Assembly (NCBI RefSeq): GCF_016950255.1
Contig: NZ_JACGFN010000001.1
Span: 1,550,001 to 1,614,000, forward strand
Length of the DNA stretch: 64,000 bases
Reading direction: 5' to 3'
Source of the DNA: Pectobacterium brasiliense
GTDB lineage: Bacteria; Pseudomonadota; Gammaproteobacteria; Enterobacterales; Enterobacteriaceae
Shown here one piece after another: positions 10,687 to 19,619 of this stretch. Every line of letters begins with the position of its first letter. The stretch's first letter is position 1. Both the position numbers and the translations under genes were made by a program. The notes beneath the pieces were generated by a model. The model did not search any database. It was not told the origin of the DNA and saw nothing but the letters and a program-made list of their open reading frames with translations.

Positions 10687-10720
10687 GAAAAAAAAGCCCT
10701 GCGGATCAATGCAGGGCTTA
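10687..10720 (-). terminator. Terminator of pgl, in the gap between convergent genes
   Basis: Read on the minus strand, the stem AAGCCCTGC / GCAGGGCTT is followed by an uninterrupted run of eight T residues. Read on the plus strand the hairpin lacks a good T tract, so it mainly serves pgl but may also slow transcription from the LVIVD gene. Confidence 0.82.
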
Positions 10721-10738
10721 ATGTTGTGCGTAGCTAAC

Positions 10739-11737
10739 TTAGTCCAGCGCCAGCACCGACACCCACATTGGCCCCTGACCGACGGCGTAACGCGCCAGCG
10801 GTTGCAGATCGCCCGTGGTCTGGTCGATGTGATACACCTCAATGTGCTGAGATTTCTGCCCTGCTGAAATCAGTAACTCACCGGTGTTGTCGATATTGAA
10901 ACCGCGCGGCTGCGTTTCGGTCGGCTGATGTCCGGTCAGCGTTAACGTGCTGCCGTCTTTTGACACCTGGAAAACACTCAGCAGGCTGGCAGTACGATCG
11001 CTGATGTACAGGAAGCGACCATTCGGCGTAATGTGAATATCTGCCGCCCAGCGCGTATCGCTAAAACCTGCTGGCATAGCATCCAGCGTTTGCACTTTCT
11101 GCAACTCGCCGCTGGCTGCGTCCAACTGATACACGTCCACCGAGCTGTCCAGTTCATTCACACAATAGGCAAAGCGTTGATTCGGGTGGAAAGCCATATG
11201 GCGTGGACCGGCACCCGCTACCGTCTTCAGTTCAGCCTGACGGTGCACGCTCAATTCGCCAGCCGCACCCAGATCGTACAGACGAATGCGGTCTTCTTTC
11301 AGGCACGGTGCCCACACGACAGAATTGGTTGGATCGATGTTGGTAGAGTGGCACCCTTCCAGTCCGTCCAGTTGCTGGATCGGCTCACCGACGATGCCGT
11401 CAGCACCAATCGGGCTAACGCTAACGCAGGCACCGCTGTAAGACGCGCTGAACAGGAAACGTCCGTCGTTATCGGTAGACAGATGTGTCGGGCTGCCCGG
11501 TAAAGATGCGACACCCGCTTCCGTCAATTTACCCTGTTCATCAATACGATAGCTCAGAACCCTGAAATCAGGACGAACCCCGACATACAGGTGACGCTTG
11601 TTCGGTGCGATCACCATCGGCTGAACCTGTCCTGGAACGTCAACGGTTTGCAATAATGTCAGATTTCCCTGAGCACCGAGTTGCCAAACATGAATCTGCT
11701 GGCTTTCCGGGCTGGCGACATAAACCACTTGCTGCAT
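10739..11737 (-). CDS. pgl: 6-phosphogluconolactonase (YbhE type)
   Basis: Hydrolyses 6-phosphogluconolactone in the oxidative pentose phosphate pathway; a seven-bladed beta-propeller lactonase in the cytoplasm. The start [15 protein letters not shown] at 11737 gives 332 residues (E. coli 331) and has an AAGGAG ribosome site 6 bases ahead; the longer frame from 11758 lacks this. Motifs [10 protein letters not shown] and [17 protein letters not shown] are typical. In E. coli it lies next to ybhA, a link still visible here, although a DUF4186 gene and a tRNA now separate them. Confidence 0.96.
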   Translation of the reverse strand: MQQVVYVASPESQQIHVWQLGAQGNLTLLQTVDVPGQVQPMVIAPNKRHLYVGVRPDFRVLSYRIDEQGKLTEAGVASLPGSPTHLSTDNDGRFLFSASYSGACVSVSPIGADGIVGEPIQQLDGLEGCHSTNIDPTNSVVWAPCLKEDRIRLYDLGAAGELSVHRQAELKTVAGAGPRHMAFHPNQRFAYCVNELDSSVDVYQLDAASGELQKVQTLDAMPAGFSDTRWAADIHITPNGRFLYISDRTASLLSVFQVSKDGSTLTLTGHQPTETQPRGFNIDNTGELLISAGQKSQHIEVYHIDQTTGDLQPLARYAVGQGPMWVSVLALD

Positions 11738-11985
11738 CGTATTCTCCTTATTTTTCACGCGAATGTGACGGCACAGGAAGGCTCAAAAGAAGTTCATCAG
11801 AAGGATAATGAATCTGCTCAACCTGACGCACGGCATACCATAAATGACCAATCACTCTATTCTACAGAGACATCGCAAGGCTACTATTGATTTAAATAAT
11901 GGCTGATTTAAGTAATGATTGATTTATAGGGCAGCGTCCGCACGTCCCTATTTTTGCATCGTTCATATTTTACGGACTTTAGGTT

Positions 11986-12348
11986 ATGACCACGTTTGAT
12001 TCACTGTTTTCCCGGCTGTCGCGTTCCCCTTTCCGCCAGCGTTTTAAGTTGGGTGCCAAAGAAAGAGACTATTGCTACAGCAAAGGTAAGGAAACGATCG
12101 CCACCCACGCCGCCGATTTTGTCGCGCACAGGCTAGCACCGGCGGATCCGGCCAATGATGGTAAACAGACACCGATGCGCGGCCATCCCGTGTTTATTGC
12201 ACAACATGCCACTGCAACCTGCTGCCGGGGATGTCTGGAAAAATGGCATCACATCGCCCAACATCAGCCGCTGAGTGGCGAAGAGCAACGCTATATTGTT
12301 GAGGTAATTCTGTACTGGCTGGAAAACGATTTGATTAGCAGGCGCTAA
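11986..12348 (+). CDS. DUF4186 family protein
   Basis: A 120-residue soluble protein that I recognise as DUF4186. It has the segments RFKLGAKERDY and RGHPVFIAQHATATCCRGCLEKWH, in which a CCRGC cluster plus histidines suggests metal binding. A conserved C-terminal amphipathic region (EEQRYIVEVILYWLEND) follows. Function is unknown. It stands alone on the plus strand, divergent from pgl and upstream of tRNA-Ser. Confidence 0.75.
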   Translation: MTTFDSLFSRLSRSPFRQRFKLGAKERDYCYSKGKETIATHAADFVAHRLAPADPANDGKQTPMRGHPVFIAQHATATCCRGCLEKWHHIAQHQPLSGEEQRYIVEVILYWLENDLISRR

Positions 12349-12439
12349 AGGTGCAGCGATAACGAATAACGTAGAAAATATGACTGCAAATTGTCAGAGA
12401 TAGCTAGGAAGGGAGAGAAGGAATAAGAAAGATTTAGAG

Positions 12440-12527
12440 TGGCGGAGGAGTAGAGATTCGAACTCTAGAACGCTTTCGCGTCGCCGGTTTTCAAGACCGG
12501 TGCCTTCAACCACTCGGCCACTCCTCC
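12440..12527 (-). tRNA. serT: tRNA-Ser (anticodon UGA)
   Basis: An 88-nt cloverleaf with a long variable arm, as in serine tRNAs. The acceptor GGAGGAG pairs with CTCCTCC, followed by G and an encoded CCA. The anticodon loop CTTGAAA gives anticodon TGA, and the T loop contains TTCGAAT. It reads UCA and other UCN codons. The gene symbol is by analogy with E. coli. Confidence 0.96.
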
Positions 12528-12800
12528 GCAATGACGCGCACTATAAACAGTACGCCGCACATTGTAAAGCAGCGTTGTGATCAACTGCTTAAAAAATAGA
12601 TGATAAGCCGTTGAAAGCATAGAAAATCAACAATGGCGCTGTAAAACCGTTCGTTTAGCCTTATTTCCCACCGCCGCACAGAATCCTTCGTCATCAAATA
12701 AACCTCAGACACTTTTATCTCGCCGTTGTCTGTCTATTTTTCGCCATGTCCTTTATCGTAAGGGTAATTTGATACCCACATTTTTATTTGCGAGATAACG

Positions 12801-13622
12801 ATGACCTACCGAGTAATTGCACTTGATCTTGATGGTACGCTACTGAATCAACAGAAAAAAATCCTGCCCGAATCGCTCAGCGCACTCGCGCTGGCCCGTC
12901 AGCAAGGCATAAAAGTGATGATCGTCACCGGACGCCATCACTCGGCAATTCACCCTTTTTATCAGGGATTGCAGTTGGATACGCCCGCCATCTGCTGTAA
13001 CGGCACCTACGTCTATGATTACCAGCAGGGCCAGGCATCGCATACCAATCCGCTCTCTGTCGAACAGGCAAAAAATGTCATCACGCTGCTAGAAGAATTT
13101 GATATTCATGGGCTGATGTATGCCGATGACGACATGTATTACCAGTATCCGACCGGGCACGTAGTCCGCACGCTGGCATGGGCTGCGAACCTGCCGGAAC
13201 AACAGCGTCCTCGTTTCGCTCAGGTAGAAAATCTGGTGCGTCAGACCGAAACGTCCCACGCTATCTGGAAATTCGCGACCACGCACGCCGATGTTCCCAC
13301 ACTGAACCATTTCGCCGCAGAAGTAGAAAAGCAGCTCGGACTCGCCTGCGAGTGGTCATGGCAGGATCAGGTTGATATCGCCCAAACTGGCAACAGCAAA
13401 GGCAAGCTGCTCCAGCAATGGCTTGGCGAACAGGGCATTAGCATGAAAGATGTCGTAGCATTCGGCGATAACTTTAACGATATCAGCATGCTGGAAGGCG
13501 TAGGATTGGGTGTCGCGATGGGCAACAGTGCCGATGAGATCAAGGCGAGAGCCGATCTGGTGATTGGCAGCAATGAAGAACCTAGCATCGCCGATGTCAT
13601 CCGCACGCGTGTTCTGGCATAA
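12801..13622 (+). CDS. ybhA: HAD-family pyridoxal phosphate phosphatase YbhA
   Basis: A 273-residue Cof-type HAD hydrolase; E. coli YbhA (272 aa) dephosphorylates pyridoxal phosphate and sugar phosphates. Motif I is DLDGTLL at residues 9-15 with nucleophile D9, motif II is IVTGR near residue 43, and motif IV is GDNFND at 222-227. IHPFYQ, PAICCNGTY and ECEW-like segments match YbhA specifically. In E. coli it sits between pgl and modC; here the glk block separates it from modC. Confidence 0.93.
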   Translation: MTYRVIALDLDGTLLNQQKKILPESLSALALARQQGIKVMIVTGRHHSAIHPFYQGLQLDTPAICCNGTYVYDYQQGQASHTNPLSVEQAKNVITLLEEFDIHGLMYADDDMYYQYPTGHVVRTLAWAANLPEQQRPRFAQVENLVRQTETSHAIWKFATTHADVPTLNHFAAEVEKQLGLACEWSWQDQVDIAQTGNSKGKLLQQWLGEQGISMKDVVAFGDNFNDISMLEGVGLGVAMGNSADEIKARADLVIGSNEEPSIADVIRTRVLA

Positions 13623-13691
13623 CCGACGATGAAGCAATCAGGAAAAGCGACCGCTCTCGCTTGCCTGATTGCGTTCGACTCGCAAACAGAC

Positions 13692-14657
13692 TTACAGCGC
13701 GCTACCCAGCACCTGCCGCAGGTACGCCCCCGCCCCCATTAATCCCGGCTGCTCATGGGTAATCAAATACACAGGGATATCCTGCATATAGCCTTTGAAC
13801 CGCCCTTTGTCTTCAAAAGCCGCCCGAAAACCGGAAGCTTTAAAGAACTCAAGAAAGCGCGGAACGATGCCGCCAGCAATATACACGCCACCAAATGTGC
13901 CTAAATTTAACGCCAGATTGCCGCCGAAGCGTCCCATGATGACGCAGAAGAGTGACAGCGCGCGGCGACAGTCCACATCCGTATTGTCGACGGCACGTTC
14001 GGTAATATCTTTCGGCTCCAACGCCTCCGGCGTGCGGTCATCAGACAGCACCACGGCACGGTAGATATTTACCAGCCCCTGTCCGGAGAGTATGCGTTCA
14101 GCAGAAACATGCCCGAGCGACTGGCGCAAAACTGAGAGAATTTTGTCTTCTTCATCGCTATTCGGCGCGAAGTCCACATGACCGCCCTCACCCGGCAGGC
14201 TAATCCATTGATTAGCGGCATGTACCAAATGAGCGACGCCTAACCCCGTGCCTGCGCCATACACAGCAATGGGTTTACCTGGCACAGGCTCCCCGCCGCC
14301 AAATTGGAGTAAATCCGCGTTAGTCATCACCGGTACCGCCATAGAAACGGCGGTAAAATCGTTGATAACCTCAAAATGGCGCAGACCCAGACTCGCTTTC
14401 ATTTCTGCGATGGAAAATGCCCAGGTGTGGTTAGTCATTGCCACCCAATCACCGGTAATCGGGCAGGCAATCGCGATACAAGCATCCTGTACCGTGACCT
14501 GTCGCGAATCGAGATAATCACGAATGGCCCCTTCCAGCGAAGGAAAATCTAGCCCGGAATAGGTCTCGGTTTGCGATAATTCCCCCGTTGTGGCATCACA
14601 CAATGCCAAACGCGTATTGGTGCCACCGACATCGCCCACTAACACAAAGTGCGTCAT
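13692..14657 (-). CDS. glk: Glucokinase
   Basis: Phosphorylates intracellular glucose with ATP. The start [14 protein letters not shown] at 14657 gives 321 residues, equal to E. coli Glk; a start seven codons earlier is rejected. The ATP-binding phosphate-1 motif [12 protein letters not shown] is at residues 8-19, and glucose-contact segments such as [25 protein letters not shown] and PGEGGHVDF are present. It is divergent from an MFS sugar permease, and the shared 187-bp gap contains two LacI-type operators. In E. coli glk lies at another locus, so its place here fits a role in using glucose released by this block. Confidence 0.95.
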   Translation of the reverse strand: MTHFVLVGDVGGTNTRLALCDATTGELSQTETYSGLDFPSLEGAIRDYLDSRQVTVQDACIAIACPITGDWVAMTNHTWAFSIAEMKASLGLRHFEVINDFTAVSMAVPVMTNADLLQFGGGEPVPGKPIAVYGAGTGLGVAHLVHAANQWISLPGEGGHVDFAPNSDEEDKILSVLRQSLGHVSAERILSGQGLVNIYRAVVLSDDRTPEALEPKDITERAVDNTDVDCRRALSLFCVIMGRFGGNLALNLGTFGGVYIAGGIVPRFLEFFKASGFRAAFEDKGRFKGYMQDIPVYLITHEQPGLMGAGAYLRQVLGSAL

Positions 14658-14784
14658 TCTTCTTTTCCCCTCAAGCAAAGCAGATTCCCGATCATTGCGC
14701 GAAAACAGCCAGCTACGCTATGGCTATATAACTTTCTAGTGATAAGGATCTCATTTATGGCTAAAAGCTGCGGTTAAGTTAAAA

Positions 14785-14796
14785 GTAATCGATTAC
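14785..14796. promoter_or_regulatory. LacI-family operator 1 (glk / MFS intergenic)
   Basis: Perfect 12-bp palindrome GTAATCGATTAC with the central CG pair usual for LacI-family operators. It is identical to two other sites in the window. It lies 48 bp before the permease ATG, 30 bp from operator 2 centre to centre (about three helical turns). Confidence 0.82.
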
Positions 14797-14814
14797 ATTT
14801 GAAAAACACAAATT

Positions 14815-14826
14815 GTAATCGATTAC
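14815..14826. promoter_or_regulatory. LacI-family operator 2 (glk / MFS intergenic)
   Basis: Second copy of GTAATCGATTAC, 18 bp before the MFS permease start codon and so well placed to block transcription. Control of glk by the same pair is possible but less certain, because glk begins more than 125 bp away. Confidence 0.82.
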
Positions 14827-14844
14827 TTTTAAGAGGGATACCAC

Positions 14845-16089
14845 ATGGTTTCTTCATCTGAAAACACAGCTACCAAATCGTTACAGCCGGCCTTCGTGGT
14901 TCCCAGACTGTCACTCATGATGTTTTTAGAGTTCTTCATCTGGGGCTCATGGTCTGTCACCCTGGGCCTGGTTATGACACAGCACAACCTGGCCGCCATG
15001 ATTGGCGACGCCTTCTCTGCCGGACCTATCGCCTCAATCCTGTCGCCGTTTGTACTGGGCATGGTGGTTGACCGCTTCTTCCCCTCACAAAAAGTCATGG
15101 CGCTGCTGCACCTGATCGGCGCGGTCATCCTGTGGTTTGTGCCTACCGCGTTAATCAACGAAGACGGCTCACAGCTGCTAATCCTGCTGTTCGCCTACAC
15201 GCTGTGCTTTATGCCAACGCTGGCGTTAACCAACAACATCGCGTTCCATAATCTGACTAACAGTGAGAAGAGCTTCCCGGTTGTGCGAGTCTTCGGCACC
15301 ATCGGTTGGATCGTCGCCGGTGTCTGCATCGGGACGGCGGGCATCTCCGCAAGCGTCAATATCTTCTACGTCGCGGCCGCTTGCTCTGCCATTCTGGCTG
15401 CCTACAGCCTGACGCTGCCGCATACCCCAGCGCCGGCAAAAGGCTTGCCGCTGGCAGTGCGCGATCTGTTCTGTGCTGATGCATTTGCGCTGCTGAAGAA
15501 AGGCCACTTTCTGGTCTTTGCCATCTGCGCCATGCTGATCTCTATTCCACTGGGTACCTACTACGCTTACACCGCATCCTTCCTGAGCAATGCAGGTATC
15601 AGCGACGTCAGCACCGCCATGTCGTTTGGTCAGATGTCCGAAATCGTCTTCATGCTGATCATTCCGCTGCTGTTTAGAAAGCTGGGCGTGAAATACATGC
15701 TGTTCATCGGCATGTTGGCGTGGTTCGTACGCTATGCCCTCTTCGCGATGGGCGTGAATGAAGAAACACGCTGGTTGCTCTACATCGGTATCCTGCTGCA
15801 CGGTATCTGCTACGACTTCTTCTTCGTCATTGGCTTCATCTACACCGACCGCATCGCGGGAGAGAAAATCAAAGGGCAGGCACAAAGTATGGTGGTCCTG
15901 TTTACCTACGGTATCGGCATGCTGCTGGGCTCGCAGGTTTCCGGTGCACTCTATAACCGTCTCTTCAACAACGGTACGTTAAACGCGCCTGAAATCTGGG
16001 CGACCTTCTGGTGGATCCCTGCGGTTGCCGCAGCCATCATCGCCATCATTTTCCTCTTCTCCTTCAAATATAAAGAAGAGCGGGCCTAA
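14845..16089 (+). CDS. MFS permease of the NupG-like (nucleoside/sugar:H+ symporter) family
   Basis: A 414-residue membrane protein with about twelve hydrophobic helices. The opening (RLSLMMFLEFFIWGSWSVTLG) and the internal segment VRVFGTIGWI resemble the NupG/XapB/YegT branch of the major facilitator superfamily. Gene context (isomerase, dehydrogenase, LacI regulator, glucokinase) argues for a sugar or glycoside rather than a nucleoside substrate; this is inference. The start at 14845 follows an AAGAGGG ribosome site. Two operators lie directly upstream. A 131-bp gap with a strong hairpin separates it from the next gene. Confidence 0.85.
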   Translation: MVSSSENTATKSLQPAFVVPRLSLMMFLEFFIWGSWSVTLGLVMTQHNLAAMIGDAFSAGPIASILSPFVLGMVVDRFFPSQKVMALLHLIGAVILWFVPTALINEDGSQLLILLFAYTLCFMPTLALTNNIAFHNLTNSEKSFPVVRVFGTIGWIVAGVCIGTAGISASVNIFYVAAACSAILAAYSLTLPHTPAPAKGLPLAVRDLFCADAFALLKKGHFLVFAICAMLISIPLGTYYAYTASFLSNAGISDVSTAMSFGQMSEIVFMLIIPLLFRKLGVKYMLFIGMLAWFVRYALFAMGVNEETRWLLYIGILLHGICYDFFFVIGFIYTDRIAGEKIKGQAQSMVVLFTYGIGMLLGSQVSGALYNRLFNNGTLNAPEIWATFWWIPAVAAAIIAIIFLFSFKYKEERA

Positions 16090-16120
16090 TTATTTAAGAC
16101 AGATTATTTAACGAGAAAAT

Positions 16121-16150
16121 GGGATGAGGTCGCCTATGGCACCTCATCCC
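16121..16150 (+). other. Perfect intergenic hairpin within the glycoside operon
   Basis: Ten-base inverted repeat GGGATGAGGT / ACCTCATCCC enclosing CGCCTATGGC, whose GCC/GGC can extend the stem with one bulge. There is no T run, so it is probably a transcript-stabilising or attenuating structure rather than a terminator. Confidence 0.6.
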
Positions 16151-16219
16151 ACTGCATTCTCCGCTATCGCAATCGTGCAACGGTATTCATGACCACACCC
16201 GTTGCCAAAGGAGGTAATA

Positions 16220-17290
16220 ATGAAGACGTTAAAAGGACCGGGTATTTTTCTCGCCCAGTATATTGGCGATCAGGCTCCCTTTAACACGCTGGAAAATCTG
16301 GCGCAATGGGCAGCCGAATTAGGCTTTAAAGCGCTACAAATCCCCTGTAATCACCCGCACATTTTCGATCTGTCTACGGCCGCCGACAGCCAAACTTACT
16401 GTGATGATGTGAAAGGACTGTTGGCGCAGCATGGGCTGACCATCAGCGAACTGTCGACCCATCTGGAAGGACAGCTCGTTGCTGTCCACCCTGCGTATGA
16501 CGATGCATTTGACGATTTCGCACCACCGGCTTACCGCCGCAATCCGCAGGCTCGCCAAGAGTGGGCTATTTCGGCAATCAAGCAGGCAGCAAAGGCCTCT
16601 TCACGCTTAGGACTAAACGCCCACGCGACGTTTTCCGGTGCGCTGGCCTGGCCCTATTTTTACCCCTGGCCGCCGCGTAAAGAGGTCATGATTCAGGAAG
16701 CCTTTAAAGAACTCGGTCGCCTGTGGACGCCGATCCTCGACTGCTTTGACGAGCACGGCGTGGATGTGTGCTACGAGCTTCACCCAGGAGAAGATTTACA
16801 CGACGGCGTAACCTTTGAACGCTTCCTTGATGTCGTCAATCATCACCCACGCGCCAACATTCTTTACGATCCTAGCCATATGCATTTGCAGCAGATGGAC
16901 TACCTCGGCTTTATCGATCGCTATCATGCACGAATCAAAGCGTTCCATGTGAAAGATGCGGAATTTAACACGTCGAGCAAAAGCGGCGTCTACGGCGGCT
17001 ATCAGTCATGGGCTGAACGCGCCGGGCGCTTCCGCTCACCGGGAGATGGTCAGATCGATTTCGGCGGCATCTTCAGCAAACTGGCCCAATACGACTACGA
17101 CGGCTGGGCGGTGTTGGAATGGGAATGCTGTCTGAAAGACAGCAATTGCGGCGCGAAAGAAGGAGCGGCGTTCATCAACCGCCACATTATTCCCGTCGCA
17201 GGACGCTCTTTTGACGATTTCGCCGCAACCAGCGACGATCGTCCGTTAGTCAGAAAAATGTTGGGATTAAAAGAGGAGAACGCAGAATGA
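16220..17290 (+). CDS. Sugar phosphate isomerase/epimerase family TIM-barrel enzyme
   Basis: A 356-residue AP_endonuc_2/xylose-isomerase-like TIM barrel without a signal peptide, so cytoplasmic. Likely divalent-metal ligands are seen in CYELHPGEDLH, YDPSHMHLQQ, FHVKDAEF and VLEWECC (Glu, Asp/His, His and Glu in the usual order). The start at 16220 has the strong ribosome site AAAGGAGGT and is preferred to an ATG six codons earlier. It overlaps the next gene by 4 bases (ATGA), so the two are translationally coupled. Members of this fold act as keto-sugar epimerases, isomerases or lyases. The substrate is unknown. Confidence 0.85.
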   Translation: MKTLKGPGIFLAQYIGDQAPFNTLENLAQWAAELGFKALQIPCNHPHIFDLSTAADSQTYCDDVKGLLAQHGLTISELSTHLEGQLVAVHPAYDDAFDDFAPPAYRRNPQARQEWAISAIKQAAKASSRLGLNAHATFSGALAWPYFYPWPPRKEVMIQEAFKELGRLWTPILDCFDEHGVDVCYELHPGEDLHDGVTFERFLDVVNHHPRANILYDPSHMHLQQMDYLGFIDRYHARIKAFHVKDAEFNTSSKSGVYGGYQSWAERAGRFRSPGDGQIDFGGIFSKLAQYDYDGWAVLEWECCLKDSNCGAKEGAAFINRHIIPVAGRSFDDFAATSDDRPLVRKMLGLKEENAE

Positions 17291-18438
17291 TTCGCGTTGG
17301 CATTATTGGTTCCGGTTTTATTGGCCCAGCACATATTGAGGCGATTCGTCGCCTTGGCTTCGTTGAGGTAGTGGCACTGGCGGAAAATTCGCTCGATCTG
17401 GCACAGCAGAAAGCGCGTCAGCTCAACATTCCTCATGCCTACGGCAGCGTCGCTGATTTGCTAAATCATCCCGGTATTGATGCGATCCATAACTGCACGC
17501 CGAACCATCTTCATGCGGCGATCAATAAACAGATTATTCAGGCAGGCAAGCACGTCTTTTCGGAAAAGCCGCTGTGTATGACCAGCGAGGAAGCGCGTGA
17601 ACTGGTGGCGCTGGCGGAAGAAAAAGGTGTTGTTCACGGCGTCAGCTTTGTCTATCGCCAATTTGGCATGGTGCAGCAGGCTGCCAGCATGATTAAGTGT
17701 CAGGAAATCGGACGCGTCTTTGCGGTACACGGCGGCTATCTGCAAGACTGGATGCTGCGCGACACCGACTATAACTGGCGTGTTGAACCGGAGTACGGCG
17801 GCGTTTCCCGCGCGGTGGCCGACATCGGCTCGCACTGGTGCGACACGGTACAGTTTATTTCCGGCCGGAAAATTGTCGACGTCTTCGCCGATTTAGCCAT
17901 CGTCCATCCGATCCGCAAATCCAATCGGAACGGTGCGGCTACGTTTTCGTCATCTGATGCACCGCCAGAGTACGACGATAAACCGGTCAAGACTGAAGAC
18001 TACGCGACCGTGTTACTGCGCTTTGAAGACGGTAGTCGCGGATCCTTTACCGTTTCTCAGGTCAGCGCTGGCCGAAAAAATCGCCTGACGTTTGAAGTGA
18101 ATGGCAGTGAACAGTCGCTGGCGTGGGATCAGGAAACGCCGCAACAGCTGTGGATCGGTCATCGTGATAAACCGAATCAGGTGTTGTCGGACGATCCTGG
18201 ATTACTGAACCCGGAAGCCGCCGCTGCGGTCCACTTCCCCGGTGGGCATATCGAAGGCTGGCCGGATGCGTTCAAGAACATGATGGCGAGCTTTTATACC
18301 TATCTGCGTGACGGCAAACAGCCGGGCGTCGATCCATGCAACTTTGCCACCTTCTACGACGGTGCGAACATCATGTTCATCATTGACGCCATCGTGCAAA
18401 GCCATCAGCAACAAACGTGGGTGAAGGTCGCCAATTAA
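17287..18438 (+). CDS. Gfo/Idh/MocA family NAD(P)-dependent sugar oxidoreductase
   Basis: A 383-residue two-domain dehydrogenase. The Rossmann nucleotide motif GIIGSGFIG starts at residue 5 and the catalytic-type lysine is in FSEKPLCMT near residue 96. The C-terminal alpha/beta sheet domain includes EYGGVSRAVADIGSHWCDTVQF, typical of the family. The coding start overlaps the isomerase stop by four bases. Coupling with a TIM-barrel isomerase parallels YcjS/YcjR and C-glycoside-cleaving pairs, where the dehydrogenase makes a 3-keto-glycoside; that reaction is inferred for this gene, not shown. Confidence 0.87.
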   Translation: MIRVGIIGSGFIGPAHIEAIRRLGFVEVVALAENSLDLAQQKARQLNIPHAYGSVADLLNHPGIDAIHNCTPNHLHAAINKQIIQAGKHVFSEKPLCMTSEEARELVALAEEKGVVHGVSFVYRQFGMVQQAASMIKCQEIGRVFAVHGGYLQDWMLRDTDYNWRVEPEYGGVSRAVADIGSHWCDTVQFISGRKIVDVFADLAIVHPIRKSNRNGAATFSSSDAPPEYDDKPVKTEDYATVLLRFEDGSRGSFTVSQVSAGRKNRLTFEVNGSEQSLAWDQETPQQLWIGHRDKPNQVLSDDPGLLNPEAAAAVHFPGGHIEGWPDAFKNMMASFYTYLRDGKQPGVDPCNFATFYDGANIMFIIDAIVQSHQQQTWVKVAN

Positions 18439-18469
18439 GGCATCAGACCGTTCATTCTCCCACGGTATT

Positions 18470-18498
18470 CATCCCGCAGGTGCGACGCCTGCGGGATG
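18470..18498 (+). terminator. Hairpin after the permease-isomerase-dehydrogenase genes
   Basis: A perfect 11-bp stem (CATCCCGCAGG / CCTGCGGGATG) with a 7-nt loop lies 31 bp after the dehydrogenase stop. It lacks a T run, so termination may be Rho-dependent or partial and the regulator may be partly cotranscribed. Confidence 0.5.
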
Positions 18499-18562
18499 CA
18501 GCCAGAGATATTTATGGTAATCTGCTCAGCCAAGCATAAGTAGCGTGAGTGCCTTCTGAATT

Positions 18563-19543
18563 ATGTCGATTCAAAAAATAGCACGGATAGCTGGAGTCTC
18601 GGTTGCCACCGTTTCACGGGTGTTGAACAACATTGATAGCGTGAAGCCGCAAAATCGGGAACGTGTTCTCAATGCGATAAAAAGCAGCAATTATCAGCCG
18701 AACTTACTGGCCCGGCAGCTACGTACCGCGCGCAGCCAGATGTTATTGGTCATGGTTTCCAACATTGCCAACCCTTTCTGTGCCGATGTGGTGAAAGGCA
18801 TTGAGGCGGAAGCGGAAGAAAACGGCTACCGCATTCTTCTGTGCAATTCAGGTGCCGATATCGTTCGCGCCCACTCCAGCCTGCAACTGCTGTCCGGTAA
18901 AATGGTCGATGGCGTGATCACCATGGACGCCATTTCAACGCTGTCTGCGCTCCAGGATATGATTGGCACCGCGCCTTGGGTGCAGTGCGCCGAGCATGAC
19001 GATACGTCCGCTATTTCATCCGTCGGGATTGATAACGCCGAAGCGTCCCGTTTCGTGATTAATCACTTTATTGGCAAAGGCCGCCGCCGTATCGCCATGA
19101 TTAACCACGACATGAATTACCTCTACGCCCAGCAGCGAGAGAAAGGCTATCGCGACGTTATCGCGGAGAATGGGTTTGATTACGGCAAAGTCGAATACGC
19201 CAGTACGCTGAGCTATTCAGGCGGAAAAGCCGCAATGAACGCGCTGCTTAACGATCCGGATCGGCCAGATGCCGTCTTTGTGGTGTCCGATACGTTGGCT
19301 GCGGGCGCACTGTCGGCAATCTGTGAGGCGGGATTGAGCGCGCCGCAGGATATTGCGGTGATCGGTTTTGACGGTTCAGAGCTGGGTTACATCACCTCGC
19401 CTCAGCTCAGCACTATTCAGCAGCCGTCCGCACATATCGGCAGAGAGGCCGTGAAATTGCTATTACAACAAATCGACCAGCCTGCCAGCGAAACAGAAAA
19501 GCGCTTACTGGAATGGACGTTTGTCGAACGGGCATCCAGCTAA
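18563..19543 (+). CDS. LacI-family transcriptional regulator of the glycoside block
   Basis: A 326-residue repressor-type protein. The N-terminal helix-turn-helix (IQKIARIAGVSVATVSRVLN) and hinge helix (NYQPNLLARQLRT) are followed by a periplasmic-binding-protein-like effector domain with DAVFVVSDTLAAGAL and IAVIGFDGSELGYITSPQ. It most likely binds the GTAATCGATTAC sites at 14785, 14815 and 20528, which flank the block and have the CG-centred form of LacI-family operators. No copy of the site was seen before this gene itself. The inducer is unknown. Confidence 0.9.
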   Translation: MSIQKIARIAGVSVATVSRVLNNIDSVKPQNRERVLNAIKSSNYQPNLLARQLRTARSQMLLVMVSNIANPFCADVVKGIEAEAEENGYRILLCNSGADIVRAHSSLQLLSGKMVDGVITMDAISTLSALQDMIGTAPWVQCAEHDDTSAISSVGIDNAEASRFVINHFIGKGRRRIAMINHDMNYLYAQQREKGYRDVIAENGFDYGKVEYASTLSYSGGKAAMNALLNDPDRPDAVFVVSDTLAAGALSAICEAGLSAPQDIAVIGFDGSELGYITSPQLSTIQQPSAHIGREAVKLLLQQIDQPASETEKRLLEWTFVERASS

Positions 19544-19580
19544 CTGACTCAGAATATCCGGTTCACCATCCCACATTTTG

Positions 19581-19608
19581 CAACCTGCGGCTCGCTGACC
19601 GCAGGTTG
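19581..19608. terminator. Hairpin between convergent regulator and isomerase genes
   Basis: Perfect 10-bp inverted repeat CAACCTGCGG / CCGCAGGTTG with an 8-nt loop. It lies in the 76-bp gap between two converging genes, so it probably acts in both directions, though no long T run is present. Confidence 0.55.
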
Positions 19609-19619
19609 ATAGCGCTTCC

